This document shows positions 53,452 to 62,760 of a DNA stretch of 64,000 nucleotides, in pieces. The notes beneath the pieces are model-generated. The model was not told where the DNA came from, did not search any database, and worked only from the letters and a program-made list of their open reading frames with translations. The DNA is from Natronococcus sp. CG52. Its GTDB lineage: Archaea; Halobacteriota; Halobacteria; Halobacteriales; Natrialbaceae. The translations under genes and the position numbers were made by a program. Each line of letters begins with the position of its first letter. Position 1 is the stretch's first letter. The stretch is from assembly GCF_023913515.1 (NCBI RefSeq), contig NZ_CP099391.1:930001-994000 (forward strand), written 5' to 3'.

Positions 53452-54594
53452 ATGGACTTCGACCTGCCGGACGAGCATCGGATGGTCCAGGAGACGGTCA
53501 GGGACTTCTGTCAGCAGGAGATCGAACCGATCGCCCAGGAGATCGAGGACGAACACCGGTTCCCCGACGAGATCTTCGACCAGCTCGCCGAACTGGACAT
53601 GATGGGCGTTCCGATCGACGAGGAGTACGGCGGTCTCGGCGGCGACACGCTGATGTACTCGCTGGTCGCCGAGGAGATCGGTCGCGTCTCCGGTTCGGTC
53701 GGCCTCTCCTACGTCGCACACATCTCGCTGGCGTCGAAACCGCTCGAGTTGTTCGGCACGCCCGAGCAGAAAGAGCGCTGGCTGCGACCGCTCGCGGAGG
53801 GCGAGTACATGGGCGGCTGGGCGCTGACGGAACCGAGCAGCGGTTCGGACGCCTCCGACATGGACACGGTAGCCGAAAAAGACGGCGACGAGTGGGTGCT
53901 CAACGGCACCAAGCAGTTCATCACGAACGCCTCCGAGGCGGGCTCGGTGCTGGTCAAGGCCGTCACCGATCCCGGCGCCGGCTACGACGGCATCTCGACG
54001 TTCATCGTCGATCCCGAGGCTGACGACGGCTTCGAGGTGACGACGATCTGGGACAAGATGGGGCTGAACGCCTCCCCGACCTGCGAGATTACGCTCGACG
54101 ACGTCCGCCTCTCCGAGGATCGTCTGCTCGGCGAGGAAGGCGAGGGCTGGAACCAGACCAAGAAGACCCTCGACGGCGGTCGCATCTCGATCGCGGCGCT
54201 CTCGACTGGACTGGCTCAGGGCGCCTACGAACACGCCAAAAAGTACAGCCAGGAGCGCGAGCAGTTCGGACAGCCGATCTCCGAGTTCGACGCGATCCGG
54301 GACAAGATCGTCGACATGCACCGCAAGACCGAACGCGCGCGGCTGCTCACACACCAGTCCGCGTACCGGTACGACCAGGGAGAACCCGTTACGCGGGAGT
54401 CCGCCCTCGCGAAACTCGACGCCAGCGAAGCCGCACGAGAGGTCGCCGAGGAGGCCGTCCAGGTGCTCGGCGGCTACGGCTACACCACGGACTTCGCGCC
54501 GCAGCGGTTCTACCGCGACGCCAAGCTGATGGAGATCGGCGAGGGGACGAGCGAGATTCAACACCTCGTCATCGGTCGAGAGCTCGGCCTGTAG
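53452..54594 (+). CDS. acyl-CoA dehydrogenase
   Basis: 380 aa. Typical three-domain ACAD: MDFDLPDEHRMVQETVRDFC, the FAD segments GGWALTEPSSGSDASDM and MGLNASPTCEITLDDVRL, and the C-terminal YGYTTDFAPQRFYRDAKLME with IGEGTSEIQHL carrying the catalytic Glu. Oxidises an acyl-CoA to enoyl-CoA; chain length unknown. Electron-transfer flavoprotein genes are not in the window. Confidence 0.92.
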   Translation: MDFDLPDEHRMVQETVRDFCQQEIEPIAQEIEDEHRFPDEIFDQLAELDMMGVPIDEEYGGLGGDTLMYSLVAEEIGRVSGSVGLSYVAHISLASKPLELFGTPEQKERWLRPLAEGEYMGGWALTEPSSGSDASDMDTVAEKDGDEWVLNGTKQFITNASEAGSVLVKAVTDPGAGYDGISTFIVDPEADDGFEVTTIWDKMGLNASPTCEITLDDVRLSEDRLLGEEGEGWNQTKKTLDGGRISIAALSTGLAQGAYEHAKKYSQEREQFGQPISEFDAIRDKIVDMHRKTERARLLTHQSAYRYDQGEPVTRESALAKLDASEAAREVAEEAVQVLGGYGYTTDFAPQRFYRDAKLMEIGEGTSEIQHLVIGRELGL

Positions 54595-54598
54595 CGCG

Positions 54599-54814
54599 AT
54601 GCTCGTGACCGCTGTCGGAATCGTCCTCGTCGCCGTCGGGATCGCCGGCGTTCGGTACGCGCCCGCGATCGTCGAAACCCAGCGTCGACAGCGGATGGCG
54701 CCACTGGAGAACGAGGAACTCGACGAGTCCGATCGCGTTCGGGCCACGAAAGGAACCGGTGTGGTCGTCGTGCTGGTCGGTCTCGCGCTCGTCGGCTACG
54801 GCGCCGGGCTATAG
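54599..54814 (+). CDS. small two-helix membrane protein
   Basis: 71 aa: helix ~3-25 (TAVGIVLVAVGIAG), basic loop, acidic segment, helix ~50-68. It starts 4 nt after the acyl-CoA dehydrogenase stop and is probably co-transcribed. Function unknown. Confidence 0.55.
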   Translation: MLVTAVGIVLVAVGIAGVRYAPAIVETQRRQRMAPLENEELDESDRVRATKGTGVVVVLVGLALVGYGAGL

Positions 54815-54849
54815 CAACAACGTTTCAGCGGCTACGATGATCTAGCTCA

Positions 54850-55356
54850 CTATCGGCGGAACGGACCGAATACCGTCGACGCGATCGATTTTCCGGAGCA
54901 CTGCCGTTTTCGCTGCCGGTGGATTCGCGTGAGAGAGACGACGAGCGCGTAACTCAGTATCGAAAGGAGAACGGCAATCACCAGGTTGCCGACCAGGAGC
55001 TGTCTGACGGCTACTCCTGCCGTTTCGGTGAGCGACGTGCTCGTCGTACTCGAGTACAGCGACCGATTTCCGAGGAGCACGCCGCCCGTCTGATAGCTCG
55101 CGACGTAGACGGCCGGCTTGACGAACGGGTTGAGAACGGCGACCGATGCGATGATCGCGGGCTTGCTGATCCACGACCACCAGGCTGCGAGTCCGGCCAG
55201 TAGACCGATCCCGAGTCCACCGGTCGGCATGGCCGTCACGAAGATTCCGACCGAGAAGCTCAGCCCGACCTCGTGGGGCGTGTGCTCCTCCTGAAGCGCG
55301 CTCGTCAGCTTCTGACGAACGCGGTCGCGATATCTAGCCACCCGTTCTCGGATCAC
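54850..55356 (-). CDS. DUF2062-family membrane protein
   Basis: 168 aa with segments HTPHEVGLSFSVGIFVTAMP and PTGGLGIGLLAGLAAWWS (first helices), KPAIIASVAVLNPFVKPAVY and a final helix near 124-148, typical of DUF2062 proteins. These are small membrane proteins of unknown function, sometimes near glycosyltransferases. Convergent to the small membrane gene at 54599. Confidence 0.75.
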   Translation of the reverse strand: MIRERVARYRDRVRQKLTSALQEEHTPHEVGLSFSVGIFVTAMPTGGLGIGLLAGLAAWWSWISKPAIIASVAVLNPFVKPAVYVASYQTGGVLLGNRSLYSSTTSTSLTETAGVAVRQLLVGNLVIAVLLSILSYALVVSLTRIHRQRKRQCSGKSIASTVFGPFRR

Positions 55357-55598
55357 GCTCTGTGGATCGGTATTGTCCAGTCGTCAAAAAGATATCGACG
55401 TTCCCGGGATTCGGGTCAACAGTCCGACATCACTTCCCTGGTTGTGGTATGGTATACTGGGGCGCACGTTACAGGAATCTGAGCGGTCCAGACCAGGTCG
55501 AGCGAGTCGGTCCGATCCGTCGAATGTAGAGGACTCTTTCACCGAGAGCGAACGATCAACGGAACGAGACGGCCGCCAGGTCGAGGCTTCCTTCCGGT

Positions 55599-56855
55599 TT
55601 AGGGCCAACTGCCGCTTTCGTCGTAGGCGTCCGCGACGCGCTGGATCGCGACGACGTAGGCCGCTGTTCGGGGGTTGTCGAGGTCGCGTTCCTCGAGCGA
55701 GTCGACCAGCGCGTCGAAGGCGTCGACGATGAGGTCCTCGAGTTCCTCGTTGACTCGCTCCTCGGTCCAGTAGAAGCGCTGGCGGTTCTGCACCCACTCG
55801 AAGTACGAGACGGTGACACCGCCGGCGTTGGCGAGGATGTCCGGAACGACGAAGACGTCGCGCTCGGCGAGGGTGTCGTCCGCCTCGGGCGTCAGCGGCC
55901 CGTTTGCGGCCTCGGAGATGACGTCGGCCTCGACGTCCCGAGCGAGGTCGCCGTCGATCGCGTTCTCGAGGGCGGCGGGGATCAGCAGGTCCACGTCCAG
56001 CGTCAGGACGTCCTCGTTGGTGAGTTCCTCTTCGCTTTCCTCGTAGCCGACGACGGTGCCGGTCTCGCTCTTGTGGTCTTTCGCCGCAACCGGATCGAAG
56101 CCGTCGGGGTTGTAGATGCCGCCGCTCGAGTCGCTGGCGGCGACGACGGTCGCGCCCATCTCGTCCATCAGTTTGGCGGCGATCCAGCCGGCGTTGCCGT
56201 ACCCCTGGACCGCGACGGTCGCGCCCTCGAGGTCCTTGTCGAGGTAGTCGAAGGCTTCGCGGGCGGCGATAACGGTCGACCGACCGGTCGCCTCGACGCG
56301 GCCCTCGCTCCCGCCGCTGGCGAGGTTCTTGCCCGTGACGACGCCCGGTTCCGTGGTGTGTTCGAGCGTCTCGTAGGTGTCCTTGATCCAGTTCATCTCC
56401 CGCTGGCCCGTGTTCACGTCGGGTGCGGGGATGTCCCGATCTTCGCCGACCAGCGGACGGAGCTCGGTCGCGAACGCGCGGGTGACTCGCTCGAGTTCCG
56501 CCTCGGAGTACTCGCTCGGGTCGATGGCGATCCCTCCCTTCCCGCCGCCGTACGGGATATCCGCCGTCGCACACTTGTAGACCATCCACCCCGAGAGGGC
56601 CTTTACCTCGTCGCGGTTGACGTCCGGATGGTAGCGGATTCCGCCCTTGTACGGACCGCGGTCGCCGTTGAACTGCGAACGGAAGGCTTTGAACCGCTCG
56701 AGGGTGCCGTCGTCGAGTTCGACCGTGAGGTTCGTCTCGAGGACGCGCTCGGGGTGTTTGAGTCGCTCGATCACGTCCTCACTCACGTCGAGGTAGGCGG
56801 CAGCGTCGTCGATCTGTGACTGAAGACTTTCGAATGGATTCGCCTGCCCGGTCAT
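55599..56855 (-). CDS. glutamate dehydrogenase, copy 1
   Basis: 418 aa. [14 protein letters not shown] and [20 protein letters not shown] hold the substrate and catalytic Lys residues. [20 protein letters not shown] is the nucleotide-binding fingerprint, with GAT-type continuation, and [19 protein letters not shown] closes the active site. Converts glutamate to 2-oxoglutarate and ammonia (NAD or NADP not told by the sequence). A paralog with the same motifs lies at 60445, on the other side of the orc1/origin region. Confidence 0.92.
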   Translation of the reverse strand: MTGQANPFESLQSQIDDAAAYLDVSEDVIERLKHPERVLETNLTVELDDGTLERFKAFRSQFNGDRGPYKGGIRYHPDVNRDEVKALSGWMVYKCATADIPYGGGKGGIAIDPSEYSEAELERVTRAFATELRPLVGEDRDIPAPDVNTGQREMNWIKDTYETLEHTTEPGVVTGKNLASGGSEGRVEATGRSTVIAAREAFDYLDKDLEGATVAVQGYGNAGWIAAKLMDEMGATVVAASDSSGGIYNPDGFDPVAAKDHKSETGTVVGYEESEEELTNEDVLTLDVDLLIPAALENAIDGDLARDVEADVISEAANGPLTPEADDTLAERDVFVVPDILANAGGVTVSYFEWVQNRQRFYWTEERVNEELEDLIVDAFDALVDSLEERDLDNPRTAAYVVAIQRVADAYDESGSWP

Positions 56856-57029
56856 ACGAGCACGTTTACTCGACCGGAGGATAAGCGTAGCGAATATCTA
56901 TCATAGGGGATCGGCCAGACGGTAATTTAGGATATTGTAATTTCATTTAATATGTAATCGACAGTTCAGTCCGGGAGTCGCAGCTTCGGACGGACACAAA
57001 CCGCCGCGTGACGGTCGGCGAACGCGGGT

Positions 57030-57884
57030 TCAGCGATTCGCGGCGTCGGCTCGAGCGAGGATTCGTTCGGCCTGCGCGATAAGCGGCGCGTCGATCATCT
57101 CGCCGTCGACCTCGAAGACGCCCCGGCCCTCGGCGTCGGCCTCGCGTTTGGCCTCGAGGACGGTCTCAGCCCACTCGATCTCCTCGTCGGCGGGCGTGAA
57201 CGCCTCGTTGATCGGCCCGACCTGTGCGGGATGGATCGCCAGCTTTCCGTCGTAACCCAGTCGGATGGCGAACGCGGTGTCCTCGCGAAGACGCTCCTCG
57301 TCTCCGAAGTCGGTGACGAGCGTGTCGATGGCCACGCAGTCGTGAGCCGCCGCCGCGAGGACGACCCGCTCACGCGCGTACAGCATCTCGGTTCCTTCGG
57401 CCGTACGCGTCGCACCGACGTCGGCCGAGAGATCCTCGGCACCGAAGACGAGCGCGTCGGTCGCCGACACGGCCGCGATTTCGGGCGCCGCGAGCACGCC
57501 CGCCGCGCTCTCGATCAGCGCCAGCACGGGAATTCCCCGTTCGTACGACTCGAGCGAGTCGGTCAGATTACGGACGTCCTCGGCCGTCGCCGCTTTCGGA
57601 AGCATGACGCTGTCGAGCCGGAGCTCTCCGGATCCGCCGCAGAGACCCTCGAGATCGCGGTCGATCGCCGACTGCTCGGCGTTGACGCGTACGCAGACTT
57701 CGCAGTCGGGATCGAAATCGGGATCCTCGAGGAGTTCGCGGACGGTTTCGCGCGCTTCGTCCTTCCGCTGGGGGGAGACGGCGTCCTCGAGGTCGAACAC
57801 GATCACGTCGGCATCAGAGTCGGGCGCCTTCCGAAGCATTTCCGGACGATCACCCGGCGTAAAGAGCACGCTTCTACGTACCAT
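57030..57884 (-). CDS. HpcH/HpaI aldolase / CitE-like lyase (malyl- or methylmalyl-CoA lyase type)
   Basis: 284 aa. MVRRSVLFTPGDRPEMLRKA and VIVFDLEDAVSPQRKDEAR are the CoA and Mg-binding start; VCVRVNA has the catalytic Arg; ALIESAAGVLAAPEI and LVFGAEDLSADVG hold Mg ligands. In haloarchaea such lyases take part in the methylaspartate cycle. A MaoC-type gene at 62761 and two glutamate dehydrogenases are neighbours, which fits that pathway, though glutamate mutase genes are not in the window. ATG chosen at the start of the LFTPGDRP segment. Confidence 0.83.
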   Translation of the reverse strand: MVRRSVLFTPGDRPEMLRKAPDSDADVIVFDLEDAVSPQRKDEARETVRELLEDPDFDPDCEVCVRVNAEQSAIDRDLEGLCGGSGELRLDSVMLPKAATAEDVRNLTDSLESYERGIPVLALIESAAGVLAAPEIAAVSATDALVFGAEDLSADVGATRTAEGTEMLYARERVVLAAAAHDCVAIDTLVTDFGDEERLREDTAFAIRLGYDGKLAIHPAQVGPINEAFTPADEEIEWAETVLEAKREADAEGRGVFEVDGEMIDAPLIAQAERILARADAANR

Positions 57885-57991
57885 ACTGCCGTGTGCGCGT
57901 ACCGCCACCGTGAAAGTACGGGTCGTCCGCCTCGACAACGCTACCCGGAAGTACGCTGTCGCTCGCTTCGTTGGTCGGTGTTCGACCCGGG

Positions 57992-58010
57992 CCCCTCGTT
58001 CAGAGTGAAA
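57992..58010 (-). repeat. ORB-like motif 1
   Basis: Reverse complement of TTTCACTCTGAACGAGGGG: a short TTCA..TGAA dyad followed by a G-string, as in archaeal origin recognition boxes. Exact match to copies 2 and 4. Confidence 0.65.
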
Positions 58011-58138
58011 GAGTGTGCGAGGGTGGACGGGGCGAGTGAGCGCTATGTGTCGCTCCGGTCCCCTTCGGCAGACGGGCAAGTACCGGCGTTCCGTCTCGAG
58101 GGGTGCTCGCTTCGACAATCGCTCGAGGGGCTCGAGGT

Positions 58139-58157
58139 TTTCACTCTGAACGAGGGG
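58139..58157 (+). repeat. ORB-like motif 2
   Basis: TTTCACTCTGAACGAGGGG followed by TGG. Forms an inverted pair with motif 1 about 130 nt away. Confidence 0.65.
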
Positions 58158-58245
58158 TGGCAAGCGATCGGATCGGGCGATGGGAGATCGGATTCGAGCA
58201 TCAGCGACCGTCCGTAGGGAAACTGTCGCCGAGTGGGGTCCCCCA

Positions 58246-58264
58246 CCCCTCACTCAGAGTGAAA
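58246..58264 (-). repeat. ORB-like motif 3
   Basis: CCCCTCACTCAGAGTGAAA, 17 of 19 positions identical to the reverse complement of the consensus. Left boundary of the AT-rich tract. Confidence 0.6.
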
Positions 58265-58455
58265 GCGACGATTCACTCCGTCGGAATCGAACGCGGTCCG
58301 CCGTGGGTATTCACTCGAGGAGTCGTCGGAAAACCACGGAACTGTCGACGCTGCACGACACAGTACTCGATTACTCCGAAGAATCGAGTCGGGCCATACA
58401 GACCTCGACTAATTGAACGGAAACCGACTTCGAGTATCCTCGCCGTATGCGGTGA

Positions 58456-58502
58456 TTCGAACCGGATCGTATCTCTGGGTTCGAACCGGATCATATCTCC
58501 GG
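58456..58502 (+). repeat. tandem 24-bp direct repeat
   Basis: Two copies of TTCGAACCGGATCRTATCTC then YGG, period 24 nt, differing at two positions. Located between ORB 3 and the AT-rich dyad; possible initiator-binding or spacing element. Confidence 0.6.
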
Positions 58503-58508
58503 AAACGT

Positions 58509-58565
58509 AACATACAATGCTATCTCTAGTAGCCTATCTACTAGTAGTATTAGTAGTAACTGTTA
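58509..58565. other. AT-rich tract with dyad: candidate DNA-unwinding element
   Basis: An AT-rich island in an otherwise GC-rich region, containing the perfect dyad CTAGTAG-CCTAT-CTACTAG (58526-58544) followed by TAGTATTAGTAGTAAC. Its place between inverted ORBs suits the unwinding site of an origin. Confidence 0.55.
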
Positions 58566-58747
58566 CGAACGGAGAGCGTTCGCTCTCTGCGAGATACGAC
58601 TACGCTCGAACAAATCTACTCAGACCTCGTAGAATAGTTTCCGGAAGTCGATCTGTAGAACGATTCTCCGTAATCCGTTCCCTCGATTCTCCTTCGCGAG
58701 TACTCCCCTCGGGTCTCGCAGCTGTCACACCGGGTGTTTCGGTCCAG

Positions 58748-58766
58748 TTTCACTCTGAACGAGGGG
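58748..58766 (+). repeat. ORB-like motif 4
   Basis: TTTCACTCTGAACGAGGGG with a G-rich extension. Right boundary of the AT-rich tract, in opposite orientation to motif 3. Confidence 0.65.
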
Positions 58767-58954
58767 GGAGGGGGCGGGGATACCCGAGCGCGTGGCGTCG
58801 GACGCTCGAGGCCGCCGCGAGTTCAGTCTGCATCCGGCTCTACTGACGCTAGTCGAGATTTGGTCGAAATACGGGTCGATAGACACTCACACTGCCCGTT
58901 ATCAGTCTGAGCTACCTTCCATAGTTTTATTATACGACTCTCCAAGAACGAGAC

Positions 58955-60238
58955 ATGACCGAGCAGGCGGGTGGGGATCCACTCTTTCAGTCACAGGATC
59001 CGATCTTCAATCGGAAGGAACTCCTTCACGTCGGTCACGTGCCCGAAGAGGATCGGATTGTCGGCCGGGACGACGAGATGCAGTCCGTCGCGGCCGAGGT
59101 TGGGGCGATCACGCGGGGGGATCCGCCGAACAACGTGATGATCTACGGCAAGACGGGAACGGGAAAGAGTCTCATCTCTCGCCACGTCGCGACCCGTGCC
59201 CAGGACGCCGCCGAGAACAACGAGATCGACTGCGGCGTGCTCTACGTCGACTGCTCCGAGGCGAACACCGAAACTCGCGCGACGCGACAGCTGGCGCTCA
59301 ACCTCGCGGACCAGACCGGATACGAGGATCACATCCCCGTTCGAGGCGTCGGAACGATGGAGTACTACCAGCACATCTGGTCGATCCTCGAGTCATTTTT
59401 CGATTCGGTCGTCGTCATCCTGGACGAGATCGACAAACTGGACAACAGCAACATCCTGATGCAGCTTTCTCGAGCCCGCGAAGCGCGAAAAACCGACGCC
59501 TACATCGGCGTCATCGGCATCAGCAACAAGGTCCAGTACCGGGAGACGCTCGACGAGCGCATCGACAGCAGCTTCGGCCATCGCGAACTGTTCTTCCACC
59601 CCTACGACGCCTCGCAGCTCCGCGAGATCATGCGCAACCGTCAGGACGCCTTCCAGCCGGACGTTCTCGAGGACGGCACGATCGAACTCTGCGCCGCGCT
59701 CGCCGCCAAGAAACACGGCGACGCGCGAAAGGCGATCGAGATCCTCAAGGAGGCCGGCGAACTCGCGCGCCGGACCGGCTCGGAGACCGTTTCGGAGCGC
59801 CACATCCAGCAGGCCCAGGAGGTCGCCGAGATCAACCGAATCGAGGAACTGACCAGCGGGGCCACCGTCCACGCGAAACTGGCGCTGTACGCGCTGGCGA
59901 GTTGTATCGTCACCGGGAAGCGAGAGACGTACAAGACCCGGGAGGTTTACCAGCGCTACGTCGGCATCTGCGAACTGGTCGCGACCGATCCCATCACGGA
60001 GAACGGACTCTACCGCCAGCTCAAGGAACAGGCGTTCCTCGGCGTCATCGAATCGGAGAAGACCGGCGGCGGTCGATCGCAGGGGAGCTACCTCCTCCAC
60101 CGGCTGGTCACCGATCCGAAACACATCGTCAAAGCCGTTCGCCGCGACTCCTCGCTCGAGGAACTGCCGCCGTACGATCGACTCGTCGACAGCAGCGGTT
60201 CGACGCGCGAACGCGTCGACCTCTCCTCGTTCTCGTAA
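58955..60238 (+). CDS. orc1: Orc1/Cdc6 replication initiator
   Basis: 427 aa. AAA+ ATPase with Walker A GKTGTGKS (~65-72), Walker B VVVILDEID, sensor-1 region IGVIGISNK, arginine-finger region DSSFGHRELFFHPYDASQL, and a C-terminal winged helix (YQRYVGICELVATDPITENG; FLGVIESEKTGGGRSQGSY) that binds ORBs. Initiates replication at the adjoining intergenic region. The ATG follows TTTTATTATACG about 25-35 nt upstream. The gene is flanked by ORB-like motifs on both sides. Confidence 0.93.
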   Translation: MTEQAGGDPLFQSQDPIFNRKELLHVGHVPEEDRIVGRDDEMQSVAAEVGAITRGDPPNNVMIYGKTGTGKSLISRHVATRAQDAAENNEIDCGVLYVDCSEANTETRATRQLALNLADQTGYEDHIPVRGVGTMEYYQHIWSILESFFDSVVVILDEIDKLDNSNILMQLSRAREARKTDAYIGVIGISNKVQYRETLDERIDSSFGHRELFFHPYDASQLREIMRNRQDAFQPDVLEDGTIELCAALAAKKHGDARKAIEILKEAGELARRTGSETVSERHIQQAQEVAEINRIEELTSGATVHAKLALYALASCIVTGKRETYKTREVYQRYVGICELVATDPITENGLYRQLKEQAFLGVIESEKTGGGRSQGSYLLHRLVTDPKHIVKAVRRDSSLEELPPYDRLVDSSGSTRERVDLSSFS

Positions 60239-60345
60239 CTGACGGCCTTCGTTCTCGTAACCGACGACCCCGGTATCGACCACCGTTTCCGTCTCGCTTC
60301 CGTCCGAACCCCGGATCCCGTTTCAGCCCGACCTCTCGCATCCCG

Positions 60346-60364
60346 TTTCAGTCTGAACGAGGGG
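60346..60364 (+). repeat. ORB-like motif 5, downstream of orc1
   Basis: TTTCAGTCTGAACGAGGGG followed by TGG, one base different from the consensus. It lies ~110 nt after the orc1 stop, so the initiator gene is bracketed. Confidence 0.62.
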
Positions 60365-60444
60365 TGGGCCCCTCGAGAAAAAGACACGCTTCTGCCACCG
60401 GCCACGGCCACCGCTCCAGCGATTGAAGATCGGTTCCGCACTCG

Positions 60445-61719
60445 CTACGGCCAGAGTCCGCGGGACTCGTGGGCTGCCGCGATCCGCGAGAGGGCGACTA
60501 AGTAGGCCGCGTCGCGCCAGGTAATATCTCGAGCGTCGTACTCCTCCCGGACGGCTCCCCAGGCGCGGAGCATCTCGGTCTCGAGTTCCTCGTGGACGCG
60601 CTCTAAGCTCCACGCGCGGCGGTTAATGTCCTGAAGCCACTCGAAGTAGCTCACCGTCACCCCGCCGGCGTTGGCGAGGATGTCCGGGATGACCGGGACG
60701 CCGCGCTCCTCGAAGATCTGATCGGCGGTCGAGGTCGTCGGTCCGTTCGCCCCCTCGATGATCAGATCGGCGCTGATCCTGCGAGCGTTCTCGCCGGTCA
60801 GCACGTTGCCGATCGCCGCTGGGATGAGGACGTCGACGTCGAGCTCGAGCAGTTCCGCGTTCGTGAGCGTCTCGGGGGCGTCGTAGCCCGAGACCATCCC
60901 CGGCGTCTCGTCGTGGTCCTCGACGTCGTTCGTATCGAAGCCGTCGGGGTTGTAGATCGCGCCGTCGACGTCCGACACCGCGACGATGGTCGCGCCGCGC
61001 TCGTCGAGATAGCGGGCCGCGTTGGCGCCGACGCTGCCGAAGCCCTGCACGGCGACGGTCGTGTTCTCGATGTCCCAGTCGTAGTACTCGATCGCTTCCC
61101 GTGCGACGATCCCGACGCTTCGGCCGGGCGCTTTCTCCCGTCCGTGGGAGCCGCCGACGACGGGCGGCTTTCCGGTGACGGCTCCCGGCGTGGTCTCTCC
61201 CTCCTGCATCGAGTAGGCGTCCATGAACCACGCCATCGTCTCCGGATCGGTCCCCATGTCGGGGGCGGGAATGTCTTTCATCGGACCGATGACCGGCCGG
61301 AGTTCTTCGGCGAATCGGCGGGTGAGCCGCTCCTTCTCCGTGTCGCTGAGTTCCTTCGGGTTGACGACGACACCCCCTTTCGCGCCGCCGAAGGGGAGAT
61401 CCATCACGGCGCACTTCCAGGTCATCCACATCGAGAGTCCGATGCACTCGTCTTCGTTCACGTCGGGGTGATAGCGCAGTCCGCCCTTGTACGGACCCCG
61501 GACGCTGTCGTGGTGGGCGCGGTACCCCGTGAACATCTCGGTGGTGCCGTCGTCGCGCTCGAGCGGGATCGTCACCCGATAGACGCTGGTCGGGTAACGC
61601 AGCCGTTCGACGATTCCCTCGTCGACGTCGAGGTGCGCGGCGGCACGCTCGAGTTGACGGCGGGCGGTTTCGACGGCGCTCTCTGCTTCCGGTTCCGATG
61701 TAGGTTCAGCAACTGTCAT
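60445..61719 (-). CDS. glutamate dehydrogenase, copy 2
   Basis: 424 aa. [56 protein letters not shown] and [19 protein letters not shown] mark it as GDH. Compared with copy 1 it has a longer N terminus ([11 protein letters not shown]) and Gly-Pro-Met instead of Gly-Glu-Asp before DIPAPD. The copies are clearly paralogs, not a recent duplication. Possibly one is NAD- and one NADP-dependent. Confidence 0.92.
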   Translation of the reverse strand: MTVAEPTSEPEAESAVETARRQLERAAAHLDVDEGIVERLRYPTSVYRVTIPLERDDGTTEMFTGYRAHHDSVRGPYKGGLRYHPDVNEDECIGLSMWMTWKCAVMDLPFGGAKGGVVVNPKELSDTEKERLTRRFAEELRPVIGPMKDIPAPDMGTDPETMAWFMDAYSMQEGETTPGAVTGKPPVVGGSHGREKAPGRSVGIVAREAIEYYDWDIENTTVAVQGFGSVGANAARYLDERGATIVAVSDVDGAIYNPDGFDTNDVEDHDETPGMVSGYDAPETLTNAELLELDVDVLIPAAIGNVLTGENARRISADLIIEGANGPTTSTADQIFEERGVPVIPDILANAGGVTVSYFEWLQDINRRAWSLERVHEELETEMLRAWGAVREEYDARDITWRDAAYLVALSRIAAAHESRGLWP

Positions 61720-61984
61720 TGTGATCCGATTGCTGCACCGCCTGGAGCGTCGATCGTAAGCGACCGTCGGTCGATCAGCCCTCCCTGCTGCGACCGCTCC
61801 CGGGTGCAGGTGTGGAGTGTCTGTGGCGAATTATAATCCTTGTCAATCCGCTCCGGTTCGTGCAATACTTGCACACTCGCTCTCGGTTCGGCTCCGATCG
61901 AACGCTCTGCGTTGCTCCGTCGAACGGGCCTTTCGTCTACGGGTTTTATCGCTGATTTCGGGGGATTTGGACGCCGTCTAGCGA

Positions 61985-62700
61985 TATGGGCCGTCTCAGG
62001 ACCCTCGCACAGAGGCATCGCCGTCGTCCGCAGAGAACCGCACGATAGCGTCCTCGAGTCCGGTCCGGTGAAAGATGTCCTCGTGGCTCCCCGCCCTCGC
62101 CTCGGGACCGTCATTCGCTCCATCGACGCGCCCCGCTCGTCGCCCGCGACGACGCTTCCGCGGCGGGAACCGAAGCCGACGACGGCGACGTCTGTCCCGT
62201 CCTCGCGGGCGAGCTGGCCCAGGTTCAGCTTGCCGCGTCGACCGTGTCGTCGCGGGAGCGTCGCCGACGTGGGTGCTGTGCGCCCAGACAATTCCCGGGC
62301 CGTCGTGGAACTCGAGCAGCCGTTCCAGAGTCTCGCTCGTGTGCCGGTCGCGCACGTTCCCGGACGTCCCCCGTCGCGGGCCATCTCGCGGTAGTAGGAT
62401 TCGGCGTTCTCGGCGACGAGGGCGTTCTGGTCCCCCGCGAACGACTCGAGCGGGGAGCGGAGCCGCGAGCCACGACGGCGACGACCCGCTCGATCCGAGG
62501 ACGAACGGACTGAGTCCTCGCGCAGCGTCCGGAGCACCTCGAGCGCGACGAACGAGAAGTCGCGATTCGCGAGCAGTCGGGCCGACAGTCGGGCCCGCGG
62601 GCGGTAACACTCCGAGGTTCCGTGGGAAGCTTCGCCAAACAGGACGACGTCCGCGTCGGAAACGTCTGCGACGAGGTCGTCGATCCCCGTCGTGACGAAC
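61985..62700 (-). pseudogene. erythromycin-esterase-family pseudogene
   Basis: Across several minus-strand frames: ADVVLFGEASHGTSECYRPR (conserved GEATHGT-x-E motif) then SFVALEV; FAGDQNALVAENAESYYREM; in the next frame SETLERLLEFHDGPGIVWAH then SHVGD-like STHVGD; then LGQLAREDGTDVAVVGFGSR; then HEDIFHRTGLEDAIVRFSAD. The order matches the erythromycin esterase family, but at least three frame changes and missing parts make it non-functional. It explains the otherwise gene-free kilobase between GDH copy 2 and the MaoC-like gene. Confidence 0.65.
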
Positions 62701-62760
62701 TGCCGGCAGATTCCTCGGGATTGCGACGCGTTTTTGGTGCGTCTTGTCGACTCCGAACCT

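Larger units (their letters stand above)
57885..58954. other. putative replication origin intergenic region
   Basis: A 1.07-kb region without a credible gene upstream of orc1/cdc6. It holds four ORB-like motifs (57992, 58139, 58246, 58748), a tandem 24-bp repeat and an AT-rich tract with dyad. The arrangement (inverted ORBs around an AT-rich unwinding element next to an initiator gene) matches haloarchaeal origins. Confidence 0.7.

Noticed and set aside
58517-58846. 109-codon frame in the AT-rich origin tract
   Set aside because: Its start lies in the unwinding tract and it runs through ORB motif 4 with basic, low-complexity translation; no protein-like conservation can be seen.
60321-60340. 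A further ORB-like sequence (GTTTCAGCCCGACC) after orc1
   Set aside because: Only the first six bases agree; the second dyad half and the G-string are absent.
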